64,000 nt of DNA from CAVXFS01 sp963761115 (GCA_963761115.1 CAVXFS010000003.1:666211-730210); one strand, 5' to 3'. Shown: positions 1-9,026, numbered from the stretch's first letter. Made by a program: numbers and translations. The notes: generated by a model not told the origin, from the letters alone.

Positions 1-1
1 C

Positions 2-214
2 AGCGGGCAACATGTGTCAACGTCATGGTGGCCGTCATGCGATAGCTGCCACAAGTCGACAACAAGTTTTGCCAACGCAAGAGTGCATCAATCGGTGCTT
101 GTTCCGAAAGGCTCCTGCACCAGCTGTCACTACAGGAAATCCCATAAAAACAGCGGAGCGCAATCGTGCGACAACTGCCACGAACATCAATCCACCAGCA
201 ATTGGGGCGGCTGA
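2..214 (+). CDS. Multihaem cytochrome c, C-terminal fragment
   Basis: The reading frame is open from the window edge and ends at a TGA. The fragment is about 70 residues and carries three CXXCH haem c motifs (CDSCH, CTSCH, CDNCH) spaced 18-22 residues apart. This is typical of a periplasmic or outer-membrane multihaem cytochrome or of a doubled-CXXCH protein. The N-terminus, signal peptide and total haem number lie outside the window. A long hairpin follows the stop. The family cannot be named more exactly from this tail; electron transfer is the general role of such proteins. Confidence 0.75.
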   Translation, partial: SGQHVSTSWWPSCDSCHKSTTSFANARVHQSVLVPKGSCTSCHYRKSHKNSGAQSCDNCHEHQSTSNWGG

Positions 215-228
215 TAAGTCGGCTAAGC

Positions 229-264
229 GGTTCCTTCATTCTTCTGTCCGGGAATGAAGGAACC
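229..264. terminator. Perfect 13-bp hairpin after the cytochrome gene
   Basis: Arms at 229-241 and 252-264 are perfect reverse complements with a 10-nt loop. There is no T-run on either side, so it may be a Rho-assisted terminator or an mRNA 3' stabiliser rather than a classical intrinsic terminator. Confidence 0.5.
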
Positions 265-369
265 ATCAATCCCGGGTGCGATTCACTTCCCGTTTGTTCT
301 ACTTGATGCTTCATTGCTGTAACGACTTTGCTGTACAAAATTTATGAAAATATTGAAGGCCATTAGCAC

Positions 370-2484
370 ATGCAAATAATGAGAATAATAAACCGCTCGT
401 TCCTCCTCTTTGCGGCTGCCCTGTTGTTGAGTGGCGTCGGCATAAAATTGGCTCATGCGCATATAATCGATCGCATCGAGATCAACCACGTGGGTGACGA
501 GGCTGAGATCCATATCCTGTTCGATGTCAGGATTCAGTATTTGAGCGAGGCATCGCTTAACAATGGCGAGATTCATGTTTTCCTCAACCTTCTGGAAGCC
601 GACCCGGATCGTGACCAACTGGTACCGGAAGCCAAGGATTCACCGCCTACGGATATTGCCCCGCATTTTACTGTCGCCTACCCCGGGCTCGATTCTTCGC
701 TCATCGTCAGATTTGACAAGGCGGTGAAATACCGGGTCCGGCCCGGTAACGATGGGCGCAGCATCAGTATCTTTATACCTGTGGCCAAACAGAAAATCGA
801 ACCCCAAGCCGCAGCGGTGCCTGTGATGCGCACCGCTGAAGACGTCGAAAAAGAAGCGAAGCAATTGATCGATGGCGCGCAAAACGCGCTTCAGCAGGGT
901 CAATCCCCTGTGGCAGTCGAGAAATTGAACCAGCTGCTCAATCTCCCCCCCAACCAGCAGTCCCAGGCTGCGCAGGAACTGATCGGTGAAGCGCGGGAAA
1001 AGAACGGGGAGTATGCCAAGGCGCGTGTGGAATATGAACTTTATTTGAAGCTGTACCCGGACGCCAAGGATGCGCAGCAGGTGAAAGACCGGCTGGCACG
1101 GTTGCCTGTGGAGGAGTATGCGAAGCCAGTGCCTCAGGCCGTCCAGAGGAAGACCGTCGAAGAAAAGATGACTGTCTACGGCAGTTTTTCGCAGAATTAC
1201 TATAACGGCATGTCCCATATAGATACCACTACCGCGAACGGCTCAAGCATTACATCTGACACGTTGACTGCCACTGACCAGTCGACCCTGATTTCGTCTT
1301 TGGATCTGACCGGGCGGAAGCGCACCGAAACCACAGATACCCGTATCGTGTTCCGGGACGATTACAGAGCCAATTTCCTTGTGAATTCAAAAAGTGATAA
1401 CCGTTTGAGTTCTTTCTACGTTGAGCAGAGTGCGCGCGATCGAAGTTACTTATACCGCCTTGGCAGGCAGGCGGGAACAGCGGGCGGGGTGCTGGGCCGA
1501 TTCGACGGGGCCTGGCTGGGTTATAGTTTGAACTCCACCTGGCGCATCAATGGTGTGATGGGCACGCCGGTGGATTATTATAGTACCGATGCTGAACACA
1601 AGACCTTCGCGGGCCTGAGCGTCGACCTCACCCGCCTGCCCGAGCAATGGAGCGGCAGCGGCTATTTCATCCAGCAACGCGCCGGTTCTGTTGTGGATCG
1701 CCAGGCCGTCGGAATGGAGACGCATTATTTCGATGCGAAGCGCAATTACTTGGGATTGATCGATTACGACACCATATTCAAGGCAGTCAACATCGCGATG
1801 TTCCAGGGGAACTGGACGAATGCGGCAGGCGACAATTACCTGTTGCTTGCAGACCATCGGAAATCGCCGACCCTGCAGCTCAGCAATGCATTGCCGGGAC
1901 AGACCACGCAATCCATAGTTTCATTGGTCCAGTCGGGCGTGTCTACGGATAGCCTGATTGCAGATGCCAAGGCGTTAACCCCGACAGCCAACCTGTTATT
2001 GGTCGGAATGACGCACCCTTATTCTTCGCGTCTGCGCCTGGGTGGAGATTTTCGTATCAATAATATCTCCGGAACCGGAGCAAGCGGCATCCTGCCCGCT
2101 ACACCAGGTACCGGGAATATGTACATTTACACCCTGCAAGCTATTGCCAACAGTATATTCAGCGAGAACGATCTGGGTGTAGCGAGCGCCAGCTACATCA
2201 ATGCCCAGACCTATAAGGGACAATCACTGTCGTTTACCCAGACCGAAACGCTGCAGCAAAACTGGCGCCTGGATGTATCCCTGCAGCTCTATGATCAGAA
2301 GGATAATCTGGGTGTTCACATGACGCGTGTTACTCCCAGCCTCAAACTGGGTTACCGCTTGAATGAATCGGTCAGCTTCAATGGCGAAGGAGGAATTGAA
2401 GACACCCACAACACCGGCGCGATCCAAACTCAGACAATAAGACGCAAATACGTATACATCGGCTACCGTTGGGATTTCCAATAA
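370..2484 (+). CDS. Exported TPR-linker protein with predicted outer-membrane beta-barrel
   Basis: 704 residues, uninterrupted. A hydrophobic signal peptide ends near residue 30 (after LAHA). Residues ~32-140 resemble a beta-rich AMIN-like segment. Residues ~155-250 are helical with TPR-like repeats (basic and alanine-rich, with a YAKARVEYELYLKLYPDA-type repeat). From about residue 265 to the end the chain alternates aromatic and polar residues as in outer-membrane barrels, and it finishes with YRWDFQ, close to a terminal-aromatic barrel signal. ATG codons at 370 and 379 are both possible starts. It lies between a multihaem cytochrome and the DUF6502/FecR pair, which suggests a shared envelope role, but no function can be assigned. 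The architecture is my inference from composition. Confidence 0.7.
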   Translation: MQIMRIINRSFLLFAAALLLSGVGIKLAHAHIIDRIEINHVGDEAEIHILFDVRIQYLSEASLNNGEIHVFLNLLEADPDRDQLVPEAKDSPPTDIAPHFTVAYPGLDSSLIVRFDKAVKYRVRPGNDGRSISIFIPVAKQKIEPQAAAVPVMRTAEDVEKEAKQLIDGAQNALQQGQSPVAVEKLNQLLNLPPNQQSQAAQELIGEAREKNGEYAKARVEYELYLKLYPDAKDAQQVKDRLARLPVEEYAKPVPQAVQRKTVEEKMTVYGSFSQNYYNGMSHIDTTTANGSSITSDTLTATDQSTLISSLDLTGRKRTETTDTRIVFRDDYRANFLVNSKSDNRLSSFYVEQSARDRSYLYRLGRQAGTAGGVLGRFDGAWLGYSLNSTWRINGVMGTPVDYYSTDAEHKTFAGLSVDLTRLPEQWSGSGYFIQQRAGSVVDRQAVGMETHYFDAKRNYLGLIDYDTIFKAVNIAMFQGNWTNAAGDNYLLLADHRKSPTLQLSNALPGQTTQSIVSLVQSGVSTDSLIADAKALTPTANLLLVGMTHPYSSRLRLGGDFRINNISGTGASGILPATPGTGNMYIYTLQAIANSIFSENDLGVASASYINAQTYKGQSLSFTQTETLQQNWRLDVSLQLYDQKDNLGVHMTRVTPSLKLGYRLNESVSFNGEGGIEDTHNTGAIQTQTIRRKYVYIGYRWDFQ

Positions 2485-2496
2485 CCTGCCCTTGCG

Positions 2497-2776
2497 TCAG
2501 AGCAGATAAGCGATTGTCGCTCCGGCCCCAAAGTTTGGAACGCTATTGGTAAAGCCCTTTACACGTAACCTTGAGCTTTCCATGTTTGATCAAGCTTGTG
2601 GCTGACGAAGAAAATCGCCTCTATGTGAGATGATTCTGTCGTCGTGGTTTTCTGGCCAAGGCTGAGCAACATGCCGCCATTTGTTTCCTGGTCAAACTTG
2701 TAACTTCCGCCCAGCGAACCATACAAAATATTATTGAGCTTATACCCGGCAGGGCTGCCATATATTTTGTAACCGG
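2497..2776 (-). pseudogene. Decayed C-terminal fragment of an outer-membrane beta-barrel protein
   Basis: Read on the minus strand, about 75 codons translate to a barrel-like sequence (for example YGSLGGSYKFDQETNGG, then SHKLDQTWKAQGYV). The frame then shifts by one base near 2570 and continues as KGFTNSVPNFGAGATIAYLL before a stop at 2497-2499. An in-frame stop lies directly upstream (near 2777) and there is no start codon or signal peptide, so only the end of the gene survives. The pattern matches the last strands of small porin-like proteins. No exact family can be named. This explains most of the 490-bp gap after the TPR/barrel gene. Confidence 0.55.
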
Positions 2777-2877
2777 CAATTCAGAATTTGATCATACCCA
2801 CAGTTATTTGATATATATCCTGTTGAATTTAAAGCGGGTTATATGACACGTTTTAGCAACTTCTTGCCTTAATATGT

Positions 2878-2947
2878 GTGTGTAATATACACACCAAATA
2901 AACAATACGTGTAAAATTTACACACAAAATGTTTTTTGTGGTATGCT
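2878..2947 (+). promoter_or_regulatory. Two GTGT...ACAC palindromes overlapping a promoter of the DUF6502-fecR operon
   Basis: Palindrome 1 is GTGTGT-N5-ACACAC at 2878-2894. Palindrome 2 is GTGTAAA-A-TTTACAC at 2909-2923. Their centres (2886 and 2916) are 30 bp apart, close to three helical turns, as expected for cooperative binding of a dimeric regulator. TTTACA (2917-2922) inside the second palindrome and TATGCT (2942-2947) could be -35 and -10 boxes, with a longish 19-bp spacer. The start codon at 2979 follows 32 bp downstream. The regulator is unknown. Confidence 0.5.
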
Positions 2948-2978
2948 TCGTTTACAGTAAATTTCCAAGAGGATGGCC

Positions 2979-3821
2979 ATGAATAACCAAAGCACTTCCA
3001 GCACCGAGTCTCAGCCGCCCGTTGTTGCGGCGATTCGGTATCTGTTGCGTCCGCTGGTTCGATTGCTGTTATCCCATGGCATTTCTTTCCCGACTTTCTG
3101 CGATCTGGTCAAATCGACCTATGTGAAGGTTGCAGAAACAGAATTCAGGCTGGACTCCAAACCTCAGACCGACAGCCGCATCAGCTTGCTGACCGGGATT
3201 CATCGCCGCGAGATCAACCGCTTGCGCAATGAAGCGGTAACGGAGATCAACCTTTCACAGCATGCATCCATGAGTGCCTTGCTGTTCACCATCTGGAGCG
3301 GGCATCCCGAATACCTGGACGAGCAGGGTCTGCCCATTCCCTTGCCGCGCCTGGCAAGCAAGGGAGAGAAGCAATCTTTTGAATCGCTGGTGCAGTCGGT
3401 CAGCAAGGATTTTCGCGCGCGCGTCGTGCTGGATGAATGGCTGCGCCAGGGCATTATTACGCTGGACAACGAAGACAGGGTCCACCTGAACGCCGATGCA
3501 TTCATACAACCCCAGGACATGGCAGAGAAGATTTATTACTTTGGACAAAACATCCACGACCACCTGGCCGCGACAGTTCACAATTTGGCAGGGGGTTCGC
3601 CGCCTTTCCTGGAGCGTTGTGTCTTCTATGACAAATTGAGCGCAGATTCTGCCAGGGAACTGGCAGATTATTCCCGTACCGTGGGCATGAGGTCGCTGCA
3701 TGCCGTCAACAAGCGCGCAGCCGAGCTGCAACAGGGCGACCAGCAAAAGCCGGATGCCGTGTATCGCGCCAATTTTGGCGTATATCATTACAGTGCAGCG
3801 GAGACTCCAGATGAAATCTAA
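2979..3821 (+). CDS. DUF6502 family protein, probable DNA-binding regulator
   Basis: About 280 residues. The N-terminal half (AAIRYLLRPLVRLLLSHGIS ... LTGIHRREINRLR) is the hallmark of DUF6502 proteins. It contains a helix-turn-helix-like segment around residues 60-80 with a conserved arginine cluster. I chose ATG 2979 rather than 2973 because the AAGAGG ribosome-binding site at 2967-2972 abuts the earlier codon but is 6 nt from the later one. The gene overlaps the next gene, a FecR-type protein, by 11 nt, so the two are translationally coupled. The role is inferred: a soluble DNA-binding partner of the exported FecR protein. Confidence 0.75.
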   Translation: MNNQSTSSTESQPPVVAAIRYLLRPLVRLLLSHGISFPTFCDLVKSTYVKVAETEFRLDSKPQTDSRISLLTGIHRREINRLRNEAVTEINLSQHASMSALLFTIWSGHPEYLDEQGLPIPLPRLASKGEKQSFESLVQSVSKDFRARVVLDEWLRQGIITLDNEDRVHLNADAFIQPQDMAEKIYYFGQNIHDHLAATVHNLAGGSPPFLERCVFYDKLSADSARELADYSRTVGMRSLHAVNKRAAELQQGDQQKPDAVYRANFGVYHYSAAETPDEI

Positions 3822-4851
3822 TCAAAATATCTATCTGCAAGCGATACTTTTAGCGGGCGTCCTGCTTACTTCCAGTGCATGGGCCGTTTCAGGCAGTTGT
3901 ACTTACGCTGCATCGGGCTCGGGTATCGGCGGCACAGGTATAAGCGGCACCGGAATGGGGGGCACTGGAATAATAGCAAAAGGCACCGGTATCGGCGGAA
4001 CAGGCATGAAGCCGGGTAGCGAGTTGGCCGAACTGAAAGTAGCGGGCAACGTGATTTACAGCCACGGCTCTGTCGAGGCGCAAAGCAACGGACGTACAAG
4101 GCTATTGGCCAAGGGCGATCCGGTCTGTGTGGGCGAAACAATTGTGACGCAGGAGTCCGGTATGGTGCAAATCAGGATGGTCGACAACGGGTTGATCGCG
4201 ATCAGGCCACAGACGCAACTCAAGATCGAGAAGTTTGCCTATGACGGAACGGACCAGGACGCCAGCGTGATTTCCCTGTTCAAAGGTGCATCCCGTTTTG
4301 TCACCGGGGAACTGGGAAAAATGTATCCACAAAATGACTTGATCCATACGCCAAACGCAACCATCGGTGTTCGGGGAACAGACCATGAAGCAGTTGTCAT
4401 CCTGCCCGGGAGCAGCGGAGGTTATCCCTCCGGCACCTACGACAAGGTGAACCTAGGCATCACGTTCATCAGGACCGATAAAGGGGAGATCGACATTCAC
4501 CCCAACCAGGTTGGTCTTGCTGCGGACATGGCGAAATTGCCGGCATTGTTGAATACCATCCCGGGATTTTACAAAGTTGATCCTTCCATGAGAGACAGGA
4601 ATGAACAGTCCGAACAGGGGAAATCGGGAGAGGGTTCGTCTGACAGGAAAATGAAGGGGTCATCGCGGGAACAAACCGGAAAAGGGGCTGAATACGGTCA
4701 TCCGTCCAAAACAGGACCAGGTAAAATTGAATCGCGCGACAATTACCTGAACCTGAGAAGTCCGGAATCCGCTTCACCTATGCAGATGCCAAATTCTCAG
4801 GAAACGCCTTCCATTCAGCAATTGCCGGAAAGTTCGGGGCACTCGGATTAG
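3811..4851 (+). CDS. Exported FecR-domain protein with GGTGI repeats
   Basis: 346 residues from ATG 3811, which lies inside the end of the DUF6502 gene. The signal peptide ends at about residue 27 (SSAWA). Residues ~33-65 are a low-complexity run of Gly-Thr-Gly-Ile/Met units (GIGGTGISGTGMGGTGI and similar). Residues ~70-230 form a FecR-like domain: GDPVCVGETIVTQESG, then a beta-rich core ending in TPNATIGVRGTDHEA. The C-terminal 100 residues are polar and disordered (Ser, Lys, Gly, Glu rich). FecR domains bind ligands or relay signals in the periplasm; here there is no adjacent TonB receptor or sigma factor. Exact function unknown. Confidence 0.75.
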   Translation: MKSNQNIYLQAILLAGVLLTSSAWAVSGSCTYAASGSGIGGTGISGTGMGGTGIIAKGTGIGGTGMKPGSELAELKVAGNVIYSHGSVEAQSNGRTRLLAKGDPVCVGETIVTQESGMVQIRMVDNGLIAIRPQTQLKIEKFAYDGTDQDASVISLFKGASRFVTGELGKMYPQNDLIHTPNATIGVRGTDHEAVVILPGSSGGYPSGTYDKVNLGITFIRTDKGEIDIHPNQVGLAADMAKLPALLNTIPGFYKVDPSMRDRNEQSEQGKSGEGSSDRKMKGSSREQTGKGAEYGHPSKTGPGKIESRDNYLNLRSPESASPMQMPNSQETPSIQQLPESSGHSD

Positions 4852-4899
4852 TGATGTGCAACGGGAGTTTGAACGAATCCAGGCTTGAGATTGCTGCAG

Positions 4900-5424
4900 T
4901 CACCGGCCTTTGCGATTGTAGATGACGAAATGGTATTGCAACGGCTGCGGTTCCGGCTGTAAGTGAGTTTCGCGCGACACCTCTTGCCACTCGCCGAGAT
5001 TGATTTCCGGGAAATACGCATCGCCGTGGATGTCTGCGCCGATCTCGGTCAGGTAAATCCGGTCGGCGAGCGTTATTGCCTGCAGGTAAAGCTCGGCACC
5101 GCCGATCACGAAGATCTCGTCGTCGTCACCGCATGCCGAGATTGCCGCCGGCAGCGAATTCACCGCAGTCACGCCAGGCGCGGAATAACCGGCATTGCGC
5201 GTCACCACCACCGAAGTGCGACCCGGCAGGGGTTTGCCGATTGATTCGTAGGTCTTGCGTCCCATCACGATGTGATGCCCCATGGTGAGCGCCTTGAAGT
5301 GTTTTAGGTCGGCGGGCAAATGCCACGGCAGCGTGTTGTCGATGCCGATCACGCGGTTCTTCGCCATCGCGACGATCAGCGACACGCGCGTTTTCATACC
5401 GGTGCCGGGATAAGAGTTTTTCAT
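4900..5424 (-). CDS. folA: Dihydrofolate reductase
   Basis: Reduces dihydrofolate to tetrahydrofolate with NADPH. The hallmark N-terminus (VSLIVAMAKNRVIGIDN, then LPWHLPADLKHFK) is present with the catalytic acidic residue in the LPADLKHFK segment, followed by MGRKTYESIGKPLPGR and FVIGGAELY. The first ATG (5424) overlaps the thyA stop in an ATGA arrangement and gives 174 residues. An internal ATG at 5397 gives 165 residues, nearer the usual length; neither has a strong ribosome-binding site. The folA-thyA pairing is functionally logical: ThyA produces the dihydrofolate that FolA recycles. Confidence 0.93.
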   Translation of the reverse strand: MKNSYPGTGMKTRVSLIVAMAKNRVIGIDNTLPWHLPADLKHFKALTMGHHIVMGRKTYESIGKPLPGRTSVVVTRNAGYSAPGVTAVNSLPAAISACGDDDEIFVIGGAELYLQAITLADRIYLTEIGADIHGDAYFPEINLGEWQEVSRETHLQPEPQPLQYHFVIYNRKGR

Positions 5425-6215
5425 ACTGCCACGGGCGCCTTGATGGCGGGATGCGGGTCGTAACCTTCCAGTATGAAGTCCTCGAATTTGAAAGCGAAGA
5501 TGTCCTTGATTGCAGGGTTGATGCGCATCGTCGGCAACGGGCGCGGCTCGCGTGACAACTGCTCGCGCGTTTGATCCATGTGATTCGAATACAGATGCGC
5601 ATCGCCAAAGGTGTGCACGAAATCCCCCGGCTTGAGGCCGCACACCTGCGCCACCATCAGCGTCAGCAGCGCGTAGCTCGCGATGTTGAACGGCACACCG
5701 AGAAAAATGTCGGCGCTGCGCTGGTAAAGCTGGCAGGATAATTTTCCGTCGGCCACATAAAACTGGAAGAATGCATGGCAGGGTGCAAGCGCCATCTGGT
5801 CAAGTTCGCCGACGTTCCACGCCGATACAATAATGCGCCGCGAGTCAGGATTTCCCTTGATTTGATCGACGACCATTTTGATCTGATCCACCACCCGCCC
5901 ATCCACGGTCGCCCATGAGCGCCATTGCTTGCCGTACACAGGGCCGAGGTTGCCGTTCTCGTCGGCCCACTCGTCCCAGATTTTTACACCGTTGTCCTTG
6001 AGGTACTTGATATTGGTACTGCCCTGCAGGAACCAAAGCAGCTCGTGGACAATGGATTTCATGTGGCACTTCTTGGTAGTCACCAGCGGGAATCCTTCCT
6101 GCAGGTTGAAGCGCATCTGGTAACCGAACACGCTGGTCGTGCCGGTACCGGTGCGGTCGGATTTTTTTGTGCCGTGATCGAGCACGTGCTGCATGAGATC
6201 TAGATAGGCTCGCAT
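5421..6215 (-). CDS. thyA: Thymidylate synthase
   Basis: 264 residues, the usual length of the E. coli-type enzyme. It methylates dUMP to dTMP using methylene-tetrahydrofolate. Visible family features include RTGTGTTSVFGYQMRF, the dUMP-binding arginine pair in NPDSRRIIVSAWNV, the catalytic cysteine in LAPCHAFFQFYV, and QRSADIFLGVPFNIASYA. The start MRAYLDLMQHVLDHG at 6215 was chosen because upstream codons run into the CACAGAG repeat. It lies upstream of folA on the same strand with a 4-nt overlap. Confidence 0.95.
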   Translation of the reverse strand: MRAYLDLMQHVLDHGTKKSDRTGTGTTSVFGYQMRFNLQEGFPLVTTKKCHMKSIVHELLWFLQGSTNIKYLKDNGVKIWDEWADENGNLGPVYGKQWRSWATVDGRVVDQIKMVVDQIKGNPDSRRIIVSAWNVGELDQMALAPCHAFFQFYVADGKLSCQLYQRSADIFLGVPFNIASYALLTLMVAQVCGLKPGDFVHTFGDAHLYSNHMDQTREQLSREPRPLPTMRINPAIKDIFAFKFEDFILEGYDPHPAIKAPVAV

Positions 6216-6230
6216 ATGATAAAAAAATAA

Positions 6231-6310
6231 TGCCACAGAGAACACAGAGCACACAGAGAGCGTGGCGACAGGTTGAGGTTTTCTCTGTGTTCTCTGTGCG
6301 CTCTGTGGCA
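6231..6310. repeat. CACAGAG-type inverted repeat
   Basis: The left arm (6231-6262) begins TGCCACAGAG and the right arm (6279-6310) ends CTCTGTGGCA. Both are built from repeated CACAGAGAAC units and are near reverse complements around a 16-nt loop. The repeat fills the gap between the divergent thyA and aminopeptidase genes. Related intergenic repeats are common in betaproteobacterial genomes (from general knowledge); the copy number here cannot be seen. Confidence 0.7.
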
Positions 6311-6360
6311 AATTGGTTTTTCCGCGATAATGGCAACTTCATCCATTATTCGAATACGCA

Positions 6361-7809
6361 ATGCTAGCACATCTGACCACATCAACTTTGTTGCCAAAAA
6401 ACCTGAGTGCAGCCCACCTGCTGGTATTGCTGCCCAAGGGAAAAACATTACCCAAAGATTTGCCGCACCGCGAATTGCTGGCGGCCGTGCTGAAACGGCG
6501 TGTCATCAAGGTTGAGGAATTCGCCGCCACGCCCGTCGCTGCCAACGCCGCCGACGGCAGCCTGATCGCCTGGGCGATGCTGGATTTCAGCAAAACCAAT
6601 TTTGCGTTGCGGATGCAGGCACGCAAAGCCATGCAGATGCTGCTGGACGAACAACCCGCCAGCGTTACCATCGTGGTGCAGGGAGATGAGACGCAACGTC
6701 GGCAGGCTGCTGAAGCCGTAGTGTATTCCGCGTGGGTGAACGGTGCGCCGCTGCCGCTGCACAAGAAAAAAACTGACCAGCGCAAGCCGCTGCAAAAGAT
6801 CGCGCTGTTTGGTTTTGCCGACAAGAAAATGTTCGATGTGCTCAAGGCACAAGCCGAGGGTAATCTGCTGTGCCGCACGCTCACCGTGCTGCCGCCCAAC
6901 GAACTCACGCCCGGACTGTACCGCAAGCGCGTCAAGGAACTCGCCAACCAGAACGGCTGGCAAATGAAGGAGTTCGACTTGAAAGCATTGCGCAAGATGG
7001 GCGCGGGCGCATTCGTCGCGGTAGCGCAGGGCAGTCATGACGAGGATGCCGCCATCGTGCATCTGCGCTTACGCCATGCCAAGGCGAAACAGACCGTCGC
7101 ACTGGTCGGCAAGGGCATCTGCTTCGACACCGGCGGCCACAACCTCAAGCCGGCGCGCTACATGCACGGCATGCACGAGGACATGAACGGCTCTGCGGTT
7201 GCGCTCGGTATCCTGCTCGCAGCCACGCAGCAAAAGCTGCCGGTCAATATCGACTGCTGGCTGGCCATTGCGCAAAACCACATCAGCCCGAAAGCCTACA
7301 AGCAGAACGACATCGTCAAGGCATTGAACGGCACCACCATCGAAATCATGCACACCGATGCCGAGGGGCGCATGGTGCTGGCAGATACGATCACGCTGGC
7401 ATCGCGAGCAAAACCTGATCTGCTGATCGACTTCGCCACGCTCACCGGCAGCATGGCCGTGGCGCTGGGAGCGCGCTACAGCGGCGTGCTGGGCAACCGC
7501 GATGAATTGCTGCAGCAGGCCGTGCAAGCCGGTCAGCAAAGCGGCGAACGGCTTTGCGCATTCCCTATGGACGAAGATTACGAACCGGCGCTGGATTCAA
7601 AAGTCGCCGACATCAAGCAATGCACGCTGGAAGGCGAAGCAGATCACATCCTTGCGGCGCGCTTTTTGAAACGCTTCCTGGAAAATGACGTGCCGTGGCT
7701 GCATGTGGACTTGTCCTCCAGTCGTTGCGATGGCGGGCTGGGCAGCGTGGCGAGCGATGTGACCGGATTCGGCGTGGGCTGGGGGTTGCGAATGTTACAG
7801 GGCAAGTAA
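6361..7809 (+). CDS. Leucyl aminopeptidase family protein (M17)
   Basis: 482 residues, intact. M17 metallopeptidases remove N-terminal residues using two metal ions. The catalytic domain shows VGKGICFDTGGHNLKP (lysine and aspartate ligands), the HEDMNGSA segment, and HTDAEGRMVLAD, equivalent to the canonical NTDAEGRL signature with His for Asn and Met for Leu. A ~170-residue N-terminal domain precedes it. These substitutions place it in the non-PepA clade of M17 enzymes, so the substrate may differ from that of classical PepA and no symbol is given. It is transcribed divergently from thyA-folA. Confidence 0.85.
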   Translation: MLAHLTTSTLLPKNLSAAHLLVLLPKGKTLPKDLPHRELLAAVLKRRVIKVEEFAATPVAANAADGSLIAWAMLDFSKTNFALRMQARKAMQMLLDEQPASVTIVVQGDETQRRQAAEAVVYSAWVNGAPLPLHKKKTDQRKPLQKIALFGFADKKMFDVLKAQAEGNLLCRTLTVLPPNELTPGLYRKRVKELANQNGWQMKEFDLKALRKMGAGAFVAVAQGSHDEDAAIVHLRLRHAKAKQTVALVGKGICFDTGGHNLKPARYMHGMHEDMNGSAVALGILLAATQQKLPVNIDCWLAIAQNHISPKAYKQNDIVKALNGTTIEIMHTDAEGRMVLADTITLASRAKPDLLIDFATLTGSMAVALGARYSGVLGNRDELLQQAVQAGQQSGERLCAFPMDEDYEPALDSKVADIKQCTLEGEADHILAARFLKRFLENDVPWLHVDLSSSRCDGGLGSVASDVTGFGVGWGLRMLQGK

Positions 7810-8048
7810 ATCTTGACGCTTCTTACCGGAACCAAACCTTAAGAGTGGGCGGGCATTGCAATCGGCATAGCGGGTATAATATTTTCATACACAGATTTAG
7901 TTTGCTTCGTGTGCAGATTTTGTCGCGAAATGCTTCCAAACCAAAATTGTATTCGAGTCGTTTGCTTGACTTACCGGGACCGGCTTTCTGCGGCATCAAG
8001 CCCCTGAGCACAAGCATTTGACCACTCGGACGTGTGGAAGGAGACCAA

Positions 8049-8999
8049 ATGAAAGCCCCAGCTGTATCACCTTTGGATTCCTGGCCGGACCTGCCTCTCG
8101 ATGCCTGGAAAGAGACCTACGCAACGTTGCACATGTGGACCCAGATAGTCGGCAAGATACGGCTCGCGCAATGTCCCTGGGTGAACCATTCCTGGCATGC
8201 CACGCTGTATGTGACGGCGCGAGGACTCACGACTTCGCTTATTCCGCACGGCACACGGAGCTTTCAAATTGACTTCGACTTCGTCGGCCATCAGCTGACC
8301 GTGCAGGCAAGCGACGGCGGCTCCGCTGGTTTTACGCTCGAGCCAATGTCAGTGGCGGTCTTCTATAAGCGCCTGATGGACGAGATGCGGAAGCTTGACT
8401 TGAATGTCGGCATTTCGTGCAAGCCTAACGAGGTAGCCGATCCGATACGTTTCGACCAGGACGAAACTCACCGGGCATACGAAAGAGAGTACGCCAACCG
8501 GTTCTGGCGTATCCTGGTGCAGGCCGACCGCGTCTTTAAAAAGTTTCGCGCCCGCTTCGCCGGCAAGTGCAGCCCCGTGCACTTCTTCTGGGGTGCGCCT
8601 GACCTTGCCGTTACACGCTTTTCCGGCCGCACCGCACCGGAGCATCCGGGCGGCGTTCCGAATTTGCCGGACAGGGTGGCGAGAGAGGCCTATTCGCATG
8701 AAGTGAGCAGTTGCGGATTCTGGCCGGGCGGCGGGCCGATTCCGTATGCCGCGTTCTATTCCTATGCCTATCCGGAACCGGCCGGGTTTGCCAGTGCGCC
8801 GGTAGGACCGAACGGGGCTTTCTATAGCAAGGATCTCGGTGAATTCATTTTGCCATACAGTATCGTGCGCGAATCGCAGTCGCCCGACGAGACGCTGCTG
8901 GCGTTCCTGCAGTCGAGTTATGAAGCTGCGGCCGATCTGGCGAAGTGGGATCGTAAGGCGCTTGAATGCGATCTCGAGCTAAAGATGCGCGCGACCTGA
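8049..8999 (+). CDS. DUF5996 family protein
   Basis: 316 residues from ATG 8049, preceded by AAGGAGA at a proper distance. The sequence carries the typical features of DUF5996: an N-terminal WPDLPLDAWKETYATLHMWTQIVGKIRL segment (here split for brevity), CPWVNHSWHATLYVTARGL, and a C-terminal SCGFWPGGG, FYSYAYPEP and GEFILPY. The biochemical role is unknown. The 240-bp gap upstream contains a TATAAT at 7875-7880 but no convincing -35 box. The PLP enzyme follows after 27 nt, so the two may be co-transcribed. Confidence 0.75.
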   Translation: MKAPAVSPLDSWPDLPLDAWKETYATLHMWTQIVGKIRLAQCPWVNHSWHATLYVTARGLTTSLIPHGTRSFQIDFDFVGHQLTVQASDGGSAGFTLEPMSVAVFYKRLMDEMRKLDLNVGISCKPNEVADPIRFDQDETHRAYEREYANRFWRILVQADRVFKKFRARFAGKCSPVHFFWGAPDLAVTRFSGRTAPEHPGGVPNLPDRVAREAYSHEVSSCGFWPGGGPIPYAAFYSYAYPEPAGFASAPVGPNGAFYSKDLGEFILPYSIVRESQSPDETLLAFLQSSYEAAADLAKWDRKALECDLELKMRAT

Positions 9000-9026
9000 T
9001 AAGCAGCTTTCAGCAAAGAGGTCTTC

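Noticed and set aside
2567..2595. GTAACC near 2568 as a third SigF-type promoter
   Set aside because: No CGAA box lies 16 bp downstream, and no gene start follows on that strand.
7856..7880. TTGCAA and TATAAT upstream of the DUF5996 gene as a promoter
   Set aside because: The spacer is only 13 bp, too short for a sigma-70 promoter.
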